DNA of 64,000 nt from Clostridia bacterium (GCA_017433225.1 JAFRHS010000006.1:17877-81876); one strand, 5' to 3'; shown: positions 53,982-63,681, counted from the stretch's first letter. A program made the numbers and translations. Notes: generated from the sequence alone by a model not told the origin.

Positions 53982-54853
53982 AAAAAACTAGGTCCGGAAA
54001 CCACCACTCTGGGCAGCCCCGAATAGTCCTTGAAAACCTTGATGTTATCGGAAAAATCGGCAAAAATCGAGGTGACACTTTCACCCTGCTGCTCGCCGAT
54101 CTCGACGGCGCAGAGACCGTCGTTCCGAAGCACCGGAGACCACTGTTCCGCGATCACCCGGTAGAAGATCAGACCGTCTTCCCCGCCGTACAGCGCAAGG
54201 GACGGCTCGTAGCCGACTTCGGTCTGAAGGCTCTCCATCTCCTCTTTCGTGAGGTATGGAGGGTTCGCGAGGATGAGATCTGCCCCTTCGATGCCGAATG
54301 CCTCCGGCCCGTGGAAGAGATCTCCCTGCAGGAGGGTGAATCGTTCGGTGTGGTTTCGTTCCATGTTGCCCCGGATGATGGCGCAGGCCTGGTCCGATTT
54401 TTCCACAGCGGTCACATCGCAGTTCGGGAAATTTCGCTCAACAGTGATGCCCACACAGCCGCTTCCGGAACAGAGGTCCAGCACACGGGCCGGAGGTCCG
54501 TCCATATGGTATCTCTTCAGGAACTGGAGGGCGATGTCCACGAGCAGTTCCGTCTCCGGCCGCGGGATGAGGACCCCTTCCTTCACCGTGAATGACAGGT
54601 TGTAAAAGTCCCATTCCTGCAGGAGGTACTGGAGCGGATAGTGCTCGCTGCGCCGTTCGATCAGAGAAAAATAGCGTTTTACCGTCTCCTCATCGAGTGC
54701 GCGGTCCCGGTGGACAAGGAGTTCTTTCGGCGATATACCGATCACGTGGCCAAGCAGTTCTTCCGCGTCGTAACGCGCGTTTTCGACACCGGCCGTGCCA
54801 AGGGCGCGGGTCCCGCCCTTCAGCACTTCTCCAAGATAGTACTGCCGGCTCAT
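53969..54853 (-). CDS. prmC: Release factor glutamine methyltransferase PrmC
   Basis: Methylates the GGQ glutamine of RF1/RF2. 294 residues from ATG 54853. PrmC N-terminal helical domain, then VLDLCSGSGCVGIT (SAM loop) near 117 and the catalytic LANPPYLTKEEM near 190. It overlaps the yqhQ stop by 4 bases; the longer frame into yqhQ is unlikely. prfA, normally adjacent, is absent from the window. Confidence 0.95.
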   Translation of the reverse strand: MSRQYYLGEVLKGGTRALGTAGVENARYDAEELLGHVIGISPKELLVHRDRALDEETVKRYFSLIERRSEHYPLQYLLQEWDFYNLSFTVKEGVLIPRPETELLVDIALQFLKRYHMDGPPARVLDLCSGSGCVGITVERNFPNCDVTAVEKSDQACAIIRGNMERNHTERFTLLQGDLFHGPEAFGIEGADLILANPPYLTKEEMESLQTEVGYEPSLALYGGEDGLIFYRVIAEQWSPVLRNDGLCAVEIGEQQGESVTSIFADFSDNIKVFKDYSGLPRVVVSGPSFFLTI

Positions 54854-55833
54854 TGGATCTCTGCTGTCTCCGGGTCTTCCGGGAGCACTGCCAGGAATGC
54901 GGCGATCCCGCATTCGATCATCCCGTCTTCCGGCTCGATGGTCGTGATGCGCTGCATCCAGAGACCGGGCTGAGACAGGGCGCGGGACAGAACGTTGTCA
55001 TGGCGTCCCGCATAGCGGATGAATTCATAGCCGAAGCCCATGATGAGCGGGATGATGAGGATCTTGGCGAGGACCCACAGCCAGCGGATGGTCCCGATGC
55101 CCGGGAACACCAGGACGAGGATCGTCGAGAACAGGATACTGATGAGCAGCATGACGATCATGAAGCTCGTCCCGCAGCGGGGATGGAACCGGGTCTGGGC
55201 GCGAACGTTTTCGACCGTGAGTTCCAGACCGTTCTCATAGCATGCGATGGTCTTGTGTTCCGCACCGTGGTACTGGAAGACGCGTTTGATGTCGTTCATG
55301 CACCGGACGCCGGCCATGTAGATGATGAGGATGATGATCTTGAGGATGCCCTCGAAGAGCGGGTGCAGGTTGCGGGCTTCGAGCACATCGTGGGTGACGT
55401 AGCGGTCGAACATATCGACGAGGAACGCGGGCAGCCACATGAACAGGACCAGCGCCAGGGCGACGCCGAGGACAACCGCGAGGATCATCAGAACGTCGAT
55501 GACGCGTTCGGTCAGATGGGCTTCCATCCACTGCTCGAGCTTGCCCGGCTCTTCCTCATAGACGGTCCCGTCGTCTTCCATGGACTTCTCCGCGGAATAG
55601 TCGAGGTACCGGTACCCGAACTTCAGGGACTCGAAAAACGACACCATGCCGCGGACGAGCGGCCATTTGGCGAACACGTATTTGTCCTGAAGACGGTGTT
55701 CTTCATGGTGTTTGACTTCGATCTCGCCGTTCGGGAGGCGGATCGCGGTGGCCGCATCGTTCGGCCCTCTCATCATGAGTCCCTCGATGAGGGCCTGGCC
55801 GCCGATGCTGGTCTTATGACATTTTTTACTCAA
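54850..55833 (-). CDS. DUF1385 membrane protein (YqhQ-like)
   Basis: 327 residues. N-terminal KTSIGGQALIEGLMMRGPND is diagnostic. About four membrane spans (around 120-150, 185-205, 230-275) with conserved YHGAEHKTIACYENG and RFHPRCGTSFM in between, which carry His and Cys residues conserved in the family. The start is TTG at 55833, overlapping the kinase stop by 8 bases. In Clostridia it usually precedes prmC, as here. Function unknown. Confidence 0.9.
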   Translation of the reverse strand: MSKKCHKTSIGGQALIEGLMMRGPNDAATAIRLPNGEIEVKHHEEHRLQDKYVFAKWPLVRGMVSFFESLKFGYRYLDYSAEKSMEDDGTVYEEEPGKLEQWMEAHLTERVIDVLMILAVVLGVALALVLFMWLPAFLVDMFDRYVTHDVLEARNLHPLFEGILKIIILIIYMAGVRCMNDIKRVFQYHGAEHKTIACYENGLELTVENVRAQTRFHPRCGTSFMIVMLLISILFSTILVLVFPGIGTIRWLWVLAKILIIPLIMGFGYEFIRYAGRHDNVLSRALSQPGLWMQRITTIEPEDGMIECGIAAFLAVLPEDPETAEIQ

Positions 55834-57349
55834 CTTCGGTTGTCTCCGTTTCTACTTCGGGCACGTCAGCAAGCGATTCGAGGGGAACGTTCTCCACCGG
55901 GACGGTGTCGACCGGGAACGACAGGATGACACAGGTGCCGACCCCGACTTCACTCTGGATCTCCATGGTGCCGCCGTGCATTTTGACGATCTCATCGACG
56001 ACTGCAAGCCCGATCCCGCTGCCGCGTACTGAGATGTTGGATTTATAAAACTTTTTCCGGACTTTCGGCAGTTCCTCTTTCGAGATGCCGCAGCCGGTAT
56101 CTTCCACAAATACCCGGAGCGTGGACTTCTCCTCCTCCCCTTCCGGAGGAAGCATTTCGGCAAAGACCGTGATCTTGCCGCCCTGCTCGGTATATTTGAA
56201 GGCGTTGTCAAGGATGTTGACGAACACCTGATTGATGCGGTTGGGGTCCCCTTCTGCCGGTGCCGGCACGTGGGGGACGTTGTAGATGAGCTCGATGCCC
56301 TCCCGCATGGAGCGGTCCTTGAAGACGAAGATGGTGTCGTCCAGTTCCGCCAGAATGTCGATCTTCTCGTACCGCAGCGTCATGCGGCCGTTGACGATCT
56401 TCGACAGGTCCAGAAGGTCTTCGACGACGCCGGTCAGGCGGCTCGCTTCATCGATGATGACTTCCATGCCCCGCTTCATGAGCGCCGGGTCCGAATCGCC
56501 GACGGTCTGCAGGGTCTCCGCCCAGCCTTTGATGGCGGTCAGCGGCGTCTTCATCTCATGGGAGACCGTCGAGATGAAATCGTTCTTCATCTTGTCGGTC
56601 GAGCTCAGCTCGTCGGCCATGAAATTGATGTTCTCCGACAGTTCGGAGATCTCATCGTGATATTCCTGCGGCTCCATCCGGGCAGACAGGTCTCCCCCGG
56701 CGATGCGCTTCGTGACCTCATTGATCTGCCGGATCGGCTGGACGATGGAGTCGATGAACGTGATACCGGAGACGATCATGATGAGCCCGATGGCAAGGAG
56801 CACGATGAGCAGCGCAAACAGGATGCGGACGATCTGCAGGTTCGTCTGGTGCATCGATACGACATAGCGCACCGCGCCGAGCGGCTGATCGCCCTTCATC
56901 AGGCGATGTGTGCTGGCGTTGATCGCCTCTCCGTAGATGTTCCGGCCGCGGAAATCGGCACTCCCGGTGCCGTTTTTCATCGCCTCGTCGAAGTCGGGCA
57001 TCGCCTGGTCTTTGACCGGGAACCCGGAGCTCGAGACGACCACATGGCCGGAGGGGTCGATGACCCAGACATCCATGACATCCTTGTCTTCAAAGCCCTC
57101 GACATAGAGGCGGGCCGCATTTTCGAAGGAAGAATTGTCCGACTCCGCGACGAAAAACTGTCCGACCGAGTTCGAGTACATGTTCTGGACCGCGTTGTCT
57201 GCCGCGGAACGGTAATAGTAACGGCCGATCACGAAGACGGCGACAAATACCAGAAACAGGATCGTCATGATGAGCGCCGGACCGGAGGTGAACCAGCGGC
57301 GATAGATGCCGGACAGATGGAGCCGTTTTCTGGTCTCTTGTTCGTTCAT
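55826..57349 (-). CDS. Membrane sensor histidine kinase
   Basis: 507 residues, partner of the response regulator just upstream. Membrane spans at about 25-48 and 180-205 frame an extracytoplasmic sensor domain (VWVIDPSGHVVVSSSGF, Cache/PAS-like). HAMP follows (FIDSIVQPIRQINEVTKRIAGGD), then HisKA with the phospho-His in STVSHEMKTPLTAIKG near 275 and HATPase_c (NQVFVNILDNAFKYTE, DTGCGISKEELPKV, GSGIGLAVVDEIV). Acidic Thr/Glu tail. Start ATG 57349 with AGGAG. Signal unknown; domain layout is WalK/PhoR-like. Confidence 0.95.
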   Translation of the reverse strand: MNEQETRKRLHLSGIYRRWFTSGPALIMTILFLVFVAVFVIGRYYYRSAADNAVQNMYSNSVGQFFVAESDNSSFENAARLYVEGFEDKDVMDVWVIDPSGHVVVSSSGFPVKDQAMPDFDEAMKNGTGSADFRGRNIYGEAINASTHRLMKGDQPLGAVRYVVSMHQTNLQIVRILFALLIVLLAIGLIMIVSGITFIDSIVQPIRQINEVTKRIAGGDLSARMEPQEYHDEISELSENINFMADELSSTDKMKNDFISTVSHEMKTPLTAIKGWAETLQTVGDSDPALMKRGMEVIIDEASRLTGVVEDLLDLSKIVNGRMTLRYEKIDILAELDDTIFVFKDRSMREGIELIYNVPHVPAPAEGDPNRINQVFVNILDNAFKYTEQGGKITVFAEMLPPEGEEEKSTLRVFVEDTGCGISKEELPKVRKKFYKSNISVRGSGIGLAVVDEIVKMHGGTMEIQSEVGVGTCVILSFPVDTVPVENVPLESLADVPEVETETTEVE

Positions 57350-57363
57350 GCTTTCTCCTCTGT

Positions 57364-58062
57364 TCAGTTGACCCACTTATAACCGATGCCCCAGATGGTC
57401 ATCAGGTGCTGCGGCGAGGACGGTACGTCTTCGACTTTCATCCGCAGACGGCGGATGTTGACGTCGACGATCTTTTCCTCTCCGAAATATGAGCTGCCCC
57501 AGACCTGCTGCAGGATGTCCGTACGGGACAGTGCGGCGCCGGGATTGTTGAAGAAATACTCCATGATCTGGAACTCCACCTGGGTCAGCTCGATGAGCTT
57601 TCCGTTCTTGGTGAGGGTCCGGCTGCGGATATCGAGCGTGAACTCGCCGAGCGTGATCGTGCTCTGCGGCTGTTCCGGAGCGGCGGACACCATCTCGACG
57701 CGGCGGTAAAGGGCGTCGACACGGGCCATCAGTTCGGCCGGCGAGAAGGGTTTGGTGACATAGTCATCGGCCCCCACGAGGAGTCCGGTGACCTTGTCCA
57801 TCTCTTCTGTTTTCGCCGTCAGGATGATGATGCCGACACTGGCGCTGCGTTTCCGCAGTTCCTTGCAGACTTCGATGCCGTCCATCTCGGGCATCATGAT
57901 GTCCAACAGACAGACATCGAACGCGCCGTCCGCCTCGTCGTAAAGCCGGACCGCCTCTGCCCCGTCGGCCGCTTCGGTCACATCGTAACCGCTGCGCTTC
58001 AGGTTGATGACGATAAATTCGCGGATGGCGGATTCGTCTTCCGCTACCAGGATCTTTTTCAA
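57364..58062 (-). CDS. OmpR/PhoB-family response regulator
   Basis: 232 residues. Receiver domain with acidic pair ED near residue 9, phospho-Asp in VCLLDIMMPEMDGIEV near 54 and Lys in VTKPFSPAEL; then an OmpR-type winged helix (LTQVEFQIMEYFFNNPGAAL, VDVNIRRLRMKVE, IWGIGYKW). The start is TTG at 58062 with AAAGGAG; the longer frame extends into the upstream gene. Fifteen bases from the kinase. Confidence 0.95.
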   Translation of the reverse strand: MKKILVAEDESAIREFIVINLKRSGYDVTEAADGAEAVRLYDEADGAFDVCLLDIMMPEMDGIEVCKELRKRSASVGIIILTAKTEEMDKVTGLLVGADDYVTKPFSPAELMARVDALYRRVEMVSAAPEQPQSTITLGEFTLDIRSRTLTKNGKLIELTQVEFQIMEYFFNNPGAALSRTDILQQVWGSSYFGEEKIVDVNIRRLRMKVEDVPSSPQHLMTIWGIGYKWVN

Positions 58063-58075
58063 AGTAAACTCTCCT

Positions 58076-59443
58076 TTAATAGAACACCAGACTGCTCTGG
58101 ATTCCTTCGTTGGTGAAGCCGGCCGCAATGCCTGCGCTCGTCAGAGTGCCGGCTACAGACCGGTCGCCCTGCGTGGCCCGGAACGTGTATTCACTGCCCT
58201 TCGCTTTTGCTTTTGCGCCGTCGGAATAAACCAGACTGAAGAGGGGCTCTCCCCTGACGCCTTCCGTGACGGAATAGGCGGTGATGACGCCGGTCTTCCT
58301 GTTCCGGTAGAACCGGATGCTGTCGCGGTGATCGGCATCGATCACGAGCACATACCGGCTCGTCGTATCCATCATGCCGTATGTCTTCGGGATCAGGACA
58401 CCGGGTTCCGCGTTGCCGGTCACATTCCAGGAGTTGAGGGCGATGCGCTCCTCCTCGTCAGGATCCTGCCGTGAGGGCAGGGTCGCGGTTCCGGAGGACC
58501 CGGAATAACCGTATGCCACAGGGATCTCGATCTGACCGTCATTGTCGATATCCCTTACCGGAATAGCAGAAGCCCGGAGCGTGGAAAGATTGGAGTGGGT
58601 GGCATTGTCGGTGAACGGTGCCTTCAAAGTCTGTGCCGTCCCGTCCCACCAGAGCACTTCCGTGAACATGGTGTTGTCGTCTTTCAGGGCATCGACAAAG
58701 GCGATCGACGTCTGTCCTTCCTGAAGGTGTACGCCGTCGTAGACCGAAGCGGCACTGTCGAGGATGACTTCATCGCCATACTGCTGCAGGCTCTTCCCGG
58801 TCATCTTCATGAGCGCGGCGTAATTGTGCTGGACCTTCTGAGAGGTCTCGCCCCACAGGACCAGGATCTCTTTGCTGCCGTCGTTGTCCATATCGAACAC
58901 GCCCATCGCCTTGTAGGGCATGTTGGAAAGCGTTTTGAACTCCGCTTTTCCGCCGGACAGGTCGATCGTGTGGACCGTCATGGTCCGGGAACTGTCGGTG
59001 CCGGAAAGGCTCCAGGAGAAGATGGCCTCCGTGGCGCCATCTTTATTGAGGTCGGCAAAGGTGACGGAGTCGATCTTGCTGCCGTAGCCGCTCTCGTCGA
59101 GGACACTGACCCATTCCTCATCGACGTAGTCGAGGATGTGGACACGGACCGTGCTGTCATCGGCGGTCTTTGCGTAGAACACCAGCGCTTCGGACTCCTT
59201 GTCGCCGTCGATGTCATAGAGGACATATGCGCTCCGGTAGTCGCCCTCCGCGGGGAACTGGAGCTTGTATTCGGTCCCGGAGCCCACGGCCCGTTCGAAG
59301 GCCTGCTGGAGCTGCCGGTTCTCGCCGTTGGGGTTCGGTGGACCCAGGACTTCCTGCGGAGAATGGAGCCTCGTCATGATGAGGAGGAACGCGCCGAGGA
59401 GCAGGACCATCGCAATGGCGATGAGTGAGATTCGTTTTTTCAA
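58076..59443 (-). CDS. Exported protein with FG-GAP/VCBS-like repeats
   Basis: 455 residues, not a named family. An N-terminal signal anchor (about 5-24, LIAIAMVLLLGAFLLIM) precedes repeats resembling calcium-binding FG-GAP blades: DIDGDKESEA, DLNKDGATEA, DMDNDGSKEI and DIDNDGQIEI at about residues 77, 130, 185 and 300. It ends with a domain of about 100 residues with DADHRDSIRFYRNRKTG. Likely a membrane-anchored extracytoplasmic propeller. TTG start at 59443 with AAAGGTG. Lying between cdaR and the two-component genes, it may supply the signal to the kinase; this is inference. Confidence 0.75.
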   Translation of the reverse strand: MKKRISLIAIAMVLLLGAFLLIMTRLHSPQEVLGPPNPNGENRQLQQAFERAVGSGTEYKLQFPAEGDYRSAYVLYDIDGDKESEALVFYAKTADDSTVRVHILDYVDEEWVSVLDESGYGSKIDSVTFADLNKDGATEAIFSWSLSGTDSSRTMTVHTIDLSGGKAEFKTLSNMPYKAMGVFDMDNDGSKEILVLWGETSQKVQHNYAALMKMTGKSLQQYGDEVILDSAASVYDGVHLQEGQTSIAFVDALKDDNTMFTEVLWWDGTAQTLKAPFTDNATHSNLSTLRASAIPVRDIDNDGQIEIPVAYGYSGSSGTATLPSRQDPDEEERIALNSWNVTGNAEPGVLIPKTYGMMDTTSRYVLVIDADHRDSIRFYRNRKTGVITAYSVTEGVRGEPLFSLVYSDGAKAKAKGSEYTFRATQGDRSVAGTLTSAGIAAGFTNEGIQSSLVFY

Positions 59444-59469
59444 GGGAACACCTTTCTCTTATCGCGGAC

Positions 59470-60744
59470 TTACGAACGAATGGTGGCGCGGCAGGAATAA
59501 CTGCCGTAGCACCAGCAGGTCTCGGAGCTGACCGAGGGAGTCAGGGCCAGTCGGGTCGTCCCTTCTTCCACGTTCCGTCCGGTCAGGTCGGCCGTGAAGG
59601 TGATGGAAGAGGCGGTCAGTTCAGCGAGGTCGCTTTCGGGGCCGATGAGGGTGACCGTGATCGGCTCCCGGATCGGGCGGACCTCAAGGTCGGTCGCGTT
59701 GTTCGTGACTTTGATGGTGGGACGGGCGATCTGGATCGTCCGGGTGGACAGGTTGCCCGTATTGATGGTGACGGAGAATTCATCGGACGGATCCATCGGG
59801 ATGCCCTCCGTCATGTCGGAGGCCCGCAGAGTCAGAGACGTCGTGCCGGACTCGACCTCGGAGAAATCGATGGTGCCGATGGAGATACGCTTCATGCCCT
59901 CGAGCTTGTCCGGGTCCACCGCCACGTGGATGGTGGAGGGACTGATGCTGACTTTCGGCGGATGGTCGATGTAAGCGGCCGGGGTGTTCGAGAAGGCCAC
60001 TGTGACCGGAAGCGTCGTGATCTGATAGACCGGGACCGTGACGGTGATGTTTTCCGCCGCGTCGGTCGACAGATATCTGACCGGGTCGTCGTTCTCGTCG
60101 ACGATCTTCAGCGTGGCGTCGAAGGTCTCGGAATTCCTGAGGTTCCCGCTCGTGTCGGCATAGGCATATGCGTGAGAGATCTGTTCGACATAGGTCGCCG
60201 GGCCCCGGACCGCCACAGAGGTCTGCGACGGGATGGGATCCTGCGTCAGGAACTTGGAACTGTCGACAAGGTTGCCGGAGGAACGGACGACCGGTTCGAC
60301 CGGGACATCGATGGTTTTCGGAGCATCGAAATAGACATCGATGGTATCTTTGGATTTGCTGATGATCCTGTAGTCCGGATTGGGGTCTTTCGACGCGGCG
60401 CGGAGCTGCAGGGTATATTTGCCGGGAGAGTCGACCGAGGTCGTGACGGCGGTGACCGTCAGATCGTCGGCGGTGAGGACGTTGTCCCCCACTTCATACC
60501 GTTTGCCGGAGACCGTGACGTCGACATAGAGGTTCTCGGCGCCAAAGGCCTCGTATCCGAGCTGAGCCGGCATGCTCTCGTCGACCTCGACCTTGACGTC
60601 GCGGACGACCCGGTCCACCACCGGCGATTCGTTGATGGAGACAGCAAGCCAGATGACGAGAGCCAGAAGAAAGGCGACGAGCGCCATGACTCTGGTATTT
60701 CCGAGGAGCGTGGAGACGCGGGCGCGTTTATTCGTCGTCGGCAT
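59470..60744 (-). CDS. cdaR: YbbR-domain regulator CdaR
   Basis: Membrane-anchored partner of the diadenylate cyclase CdaA. 424 residues. One N-terminal span (about 20-38, VMALVAFLLALVIWLAVSI) and then four YbbR-type beta-rich repeats with VPVEPVVRSSGNLV and TVTVPVYQITTLPV as typical strands. It overlaps cdaA by 17 bases. ATG 60744 with GGAGGTG six bases upstream is preferred to GTG 60753. glmM, which normally follows, is replaced by the exported-protein gene. Confidence 0.92.
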   Translation of the reverse strand: MPTTNKRARVSTLLGNTRVMALVAFLLALVIWLAVSINESPVVDRVVRDVKVEVDESMPAQLGYEAFGAENLYVDVTVSGKRYEVGDNVLTADDLTVTAVTTSVDSPGKYTLQLRAASKDPNPDYRIISKSKDTIDVYFDAPKTIDVPVEPVVRSSGNLVDSSKFLTQDPIPSQTSVAVRGPATYVEQISHAYAYADTSGNLRNSETFDATLKIVDENDDPVRYLSTDAAENITVTVPVYQITTLPVTVAFSNTPAAYIDHPPKVSISPSTIHVAVDPDKLEGMKRISIGTIDFSEVESGTTSLTLRASDMTEGIPMDPSDEFSVTINTGNLSTRTIQIARPTIKVTNNATDLEVRPIREPITVTLIGPESDLAELTASSITFTADLTGRNVEEGTTRLALTPSVSSETCWCYGSYSCRATIRS

Positions 60745-61690
60745 CCGACTCACCTCCTCTGTGATCGATCACTTCGATCGTCTCTTCGGTATCATTCGGT
60801 TGTTTCCGGTTTTTACGGTTCTTTCTGCGCTCTTCCCGTTCCTCGTCGACATCGATCAGGAAGACGTCGAGGAGCATCTCACGGACCTCGCCGTCGGAGA
60901 GGTTCCGGTGGAGGCGTCCGCCTTCCGCCATGGAAATGCTGCCGGTCTCTTCCGAGACGACCAGGATGTAGGCGTCGGACTGTTCACTCATGCCGATCGC
61001 GGCTCTGTGACGCGTGCCGAGCTTCTTGCTGACGTCGTTGTGACGGCTGGTCAGCGGCAGGATGCAGCCGGCAGAGAACAGCCGGTTGTTGCGGATGACC
61101 GCGGCGCCGTCGTGGAGCGGAGACTTCGGGAAGAAGACGTTCTGGATGATTTGGGACGTGATCCTGGCATCGATGACCGTACCGGTATCGATGATCTCGC
61201 CGAGGGGCATGCCCCGTTCAAAAATGATGAGGGCGCCGATGCGCTCATCGCTCATCTCCTGCGCAGCTTTACAGACGGAGTTGATGCAGCGGGACATCTC
61301 CTCGTTGTACTGGATGACTTTGGCGGAACCGTTCTTGCCGAAGAGCGACGTGAACTTCAGGTAAGAGCGGCTGGTGCCGAGTTTTTCCAGCAGTTTCCGC
61401 AGTTCCGGCGCGAAGATGACCGCCAGCAGGACGAGGATGTTGTCGATCAGCTTCCGGAACAGGAAGATGGACGACTTCATGTCGAGCAGGAGGACGATGA
61501 CGTACGCCACGATGAAGATGACAAGGCCCTTGGCGAGGGTCAGGGCACGGGAGTCCCGGATGACCTTGAGGAGCGAGTACACCAGCACCGTCAGGAGCAG
61601 GATGTCCAGTGTATCACTGACCCAGTCATAGGTGGAAAACACGCTGATGACCCGACTGAAGAGTGTCGAGAGATCAGACCAGACAGACAT
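60728..61690 (-). CDS. cdaA: Diadenylate cyclase CdaA
   Basis: Makes cyclic di-AMP from ATP at the membrane; controls potassium and osmolyte balance and cell wall. 320 residues. Three membrane spans (about 25-95) and the DAC domain with SPLHDGAAVIRNNRL (DGA) near 190 and GTRHRAAIGMSEQSDA (RHR) near 220, both intact. The C-terminus is a charged KNRKNRK tail. ATG 61690 with AAGGAGG. GdpP at 29 kb probably degrades its product. Confidence 0.97.
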   Translation of the reverse strand: MSVWSDLSTLFSRVISVFSTYDWVSDTLDILLLTVLVYSLLKVIRDSRALTLAKGLVIFIVAYVIVLLLDMKSSIFLFRKLIDNILVLLAVIFAPELRKLLEKLGTSRSYLKFTSLFGKNGSAKVIQYNEEMSRCINSVCKAAQEMSDERIGALIIFERGMPLGEIIDTGTVIDARITSQIIQNVFFPKSPLHDGAAVIRNNRLFSAGCILPLTSRHNDVSKKLGTRHRAAIGMSEQSDAYILVVSEETGSISMAEGGRLHRNLSDGEVREMLLDVFLIDVDEEREERRKNRKNRKQPNDTEETIEVIDHRGGESDADDE

Positions 61691-61705
61691 ATAGCAGGTT
61701 CCTCC

Positions 61706-62182
61706 TTAGGCGATTTCTTCGATGAGGGCGACCGCGTGGGCAGAGATGCCTTCCTTGCGGCCGGTGAAGCCCAGATGTTCTTCGGTGGTGGCCTTGACGT
61801 TCACTGCGCCGAGGTCCACGCTGCATGCGTTTGCGATGTTTTCCCGCATAGCGGGGATGTGAGGCGCCATCTTCGGTGCCTGTGCGATGATGGTGGCATC
61901 GATGTTGCCGACCTTCCAGCCGTTCTCCCGGAGGCGATCGACCACCTGCTGAAGCAGGACGAGACTGTCGGCGCCGAGGAACGCGTCATCGCTGTCCGGG
62001 AACATGCCGCCGATGTCGCCGAGCGCGGCGGCGCCGAGCAGGGCGTCCGAGACCGCGTGGAGCAGGACATCGGCATCGGAGTGGCCGAGCAGGCCCTTTT
62101 CGTACGGGATCTCTACCCCGCCGATGATGCATTTGCGGTCGTCCGCAAACTGGTGGACATCGTAGCCGTGACCGATACGCAT
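61706..62182 (-). CDS. ispF: 2-C-methyl-D-erythritol 2,4-cyclodiphosphate synthase
   Basis: Non-mevalonate isoprenoid enzyme. 158 residues. Zinc site GYDVHQF near residues 6-12 with Asp and His, [18 protein letters not shown] near 31-49 (third His), and the [11 protein letters not shown] motif near 130. Usually fused or adjacent to ispD; here it stands in the c-di-AMP unit between cyclophilin and cdaA. Confidence 0.97.
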   Translation of the reverse strand: MRIGHGYDVHQFADDRKCIIGGVEIPYEKGLLGHSDADVLLHAVSDALLGAAALGDIGGMFPDSDDAFLGADSLVLLQQVVDRLRENGWKVGNIDATIIAQAPKMAPHIPAMRENIANACSVDLGAVNVKATTEEHLGFTGRKEGISAHAVALIEEIA

Positions 62183-62200
62183 GATGGGTCCCTCGTTTCT

Positions 62201-62800
62201 TTAAAGAGTTTCGATGTCGATGGACAGGATCTTGATGTCCTCGACGGGCTTGTCCTGGAAACCGGTCGGAGCGTCCGCGATGGCGTCGACGACGTCCATG
62301 CCCTCACAGACCTGACCGAAGACAGAGTGTTTGAAGTCGAGCCAGGGCGTGCCGCCGAGGGTCTTGTAGTTCTCGACGACCTCCGGGCCGAAGCCGTACT
62401 CGACACCCATCTGTTCCATCTGAGAGAGGAACCGGGGGTCGCAGCTGCTGCACTGGACGATGAAGAACTGGCTGCCGTTGGTGTTCGGGCCGGCATTCGC
62501 CATGCAGAGCGCGCCGCGGATGTTGTGGAGGTCCGGATGGAACTCATCTTCAAAGGAGTGGCCCCAGATACTCTCGCCGCCGCGGCCGGTGCCTTCCGGG
62601 TCGCCGCCCTGGATCATGAAGTCCTTGATGACGCGGTGGAAGATGATGCCGTCATAATAACCGTTCTTTGCGTGAGTCGTAAAGTTTTCAAAGGTCTTCG
62701 GAGTCTCCTCCGGGAACAGTTTGACCTTGATGGTCCCCTTGGTGGTGTGGATGGTCGCAACGGTGTCGCCCGCTGCGGGAAGTGCTACCTGATTCGGCAT
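62201..62800 (-). CDS. Peptidyl-prolyl isomerase, cyclophilin type
   Basis: 199 residues from ATG 62800 (AAAAGGAG upstream). No signal peptide, so cytoplasmic. The cyclophilin core includes [19 protein letters not shown] near 52-70 (catalytic Arg), the [20 protein letters not shown] segment near 98-117, and [17 protein letters not shown]. The longer frame from 63100 runs antisense-like through the neighbouring gene and is not coding. Confidence 0.95.
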   Translation of the reverse strand: MPNQVALPAAGDTVATIHTTKGTIKVKLFPEETPKTFENFTTHAKNGYYDGIIFHRVIKDFMIQGGDPEGTGRGGESIWGHSFEDEFHPDLHNIRGALCMANAGPNTNGSQFFIVQCSSCDPRFLSQMEQMGVEYGFGPEVVENYKTLGGTPWLDFKHSVFGQVCEGMDVVDAIADAPTGFQDKPVEDIKILSIDIETL

Positions 62801-62819
62801 GGTTTTTTCTCCTTTTCTG

Positions 62820-63614
62820 TCAGATGACGTCTGTTTCCAGACTGCGGTAAGTGGCTTCGTATCCCTCGCAGAGGTCCAGGAGATACTCATCGACGAGGTC
62901 GAGCAGTTCGATGTTGAACGGAAGGGTCCGGCTGAGGACGAGATGGTACCGGGGCAGGACCATTCCCTCCGGAGCAGCTTCCTGTGCGAGGTCTTCATAA
63001 GCGAACTCTTTTTCGGAAGCTTCGGCGCTGAACTCCAGTGCCGCTTTCCGGTTCGGGAACACAAAGTGGAACTTGATGGGCCGCGGTGTGGAGCCGTCAT
63101 CCCCGTACCCTCTGAGTTTCCGGAGGATCTTGTTGTTTTCGACCTGCTTCAGCTGGATGGCGTTCGGGAACAGGTACTCCATGTACTGTGTGCCTTCCGG
63201 GTCGAGCTGGATGGTGTATTCGGTGTGGCGGAACGCGTTGCTGAAACTCTCTTCCAGCATTTTGCCGGCGGATTTGGCCCGGCGTTCCGGGATGTAGAAG
63301 ATGAGGAATGCCATGTTGGCAGAGGCGACGATGCCCTGTCCCACGAACCGGCCGTCGAGGTGCTGACCCAGGATGGAGCGGACGGTGGTGATGTGGTTCA
63401 GTTCGGCATCCGAGATGAGGTCCGGATTGGACGGGTCGGGATAGACCTGGATCTGGATCTTCACACAATACGGGATGGCCGTGCAGGGCAGCGATGCCGC
63501 AAAGTTGGTGTCGCAGGTGATGCGGACCGGCTGGTCAGAGAACGTTTCGGAGTATTCACAGAAGTTCGGTTCGTTGCTGACTCCGCCGCCGGAAAGGGCG
63601 TCAAAGATTCCCAT
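62820..63614 (-). CDS. DUF695 protein with an RraB-like C-terminal domain
   Basis: 264 residues. Residues about 20-150 look like DUF695 ([34 protein letters not shown], then LEESFSN), and about 165-255 like RraB (regulator of RNase E activity B): [20 protein letters not shown] and [17 protein letters not shown] are suggestive. The DUF695-RraB fusion occurs in several bacteria. RNase E is not expected in this organism with RNase J, so the domain probably has another partner. ATG 63614 with AGGGG eight bases upstream. First gene of the unit, promoter at 63653-63681. Confidence 0.75.
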   Translation of the reverse strand: MGIFDALSGGGVSNEPNFCEYSETFSDQPVRITCDTNFAASLPCTAIPYCVKIQIQVYPDPSNPDLISDAELNHITTVRSILGQHLDGRFVGQGIVASANMAFLIFYIPERRAKSAGKMLEESFSNAFRHTEYTIQLDPEGTQYMEYLFPNAIQLKQVENNKILRKLRGYGDDGSTPRPIKFHFVFPNRKAALEFSAEASEKEFAYEDLAQEAAPEGMVLPRYHLVLSRTLPFNIELLDLVDEYLLDLCEGYEATYRSLETDVI

Positions 63615-63652
63615 GTACATTTCCCCTTTTATATTAAAAGTCTATTCGTTTA

Positions 63653-63681
63653 AGTTTAACACAATATAAGGGGTTTCTCAA
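63653..63681 (-). promoter_or_regulatory. Promoter of the RraB-like-to-prmC unit
   Basis: Minus strand TTGAGA (63676-63681), 17-base spacer, TAAACT (63653-63658) preceded by TGT (extended). About 40 bases before the start codon. Confidence 0.7.
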
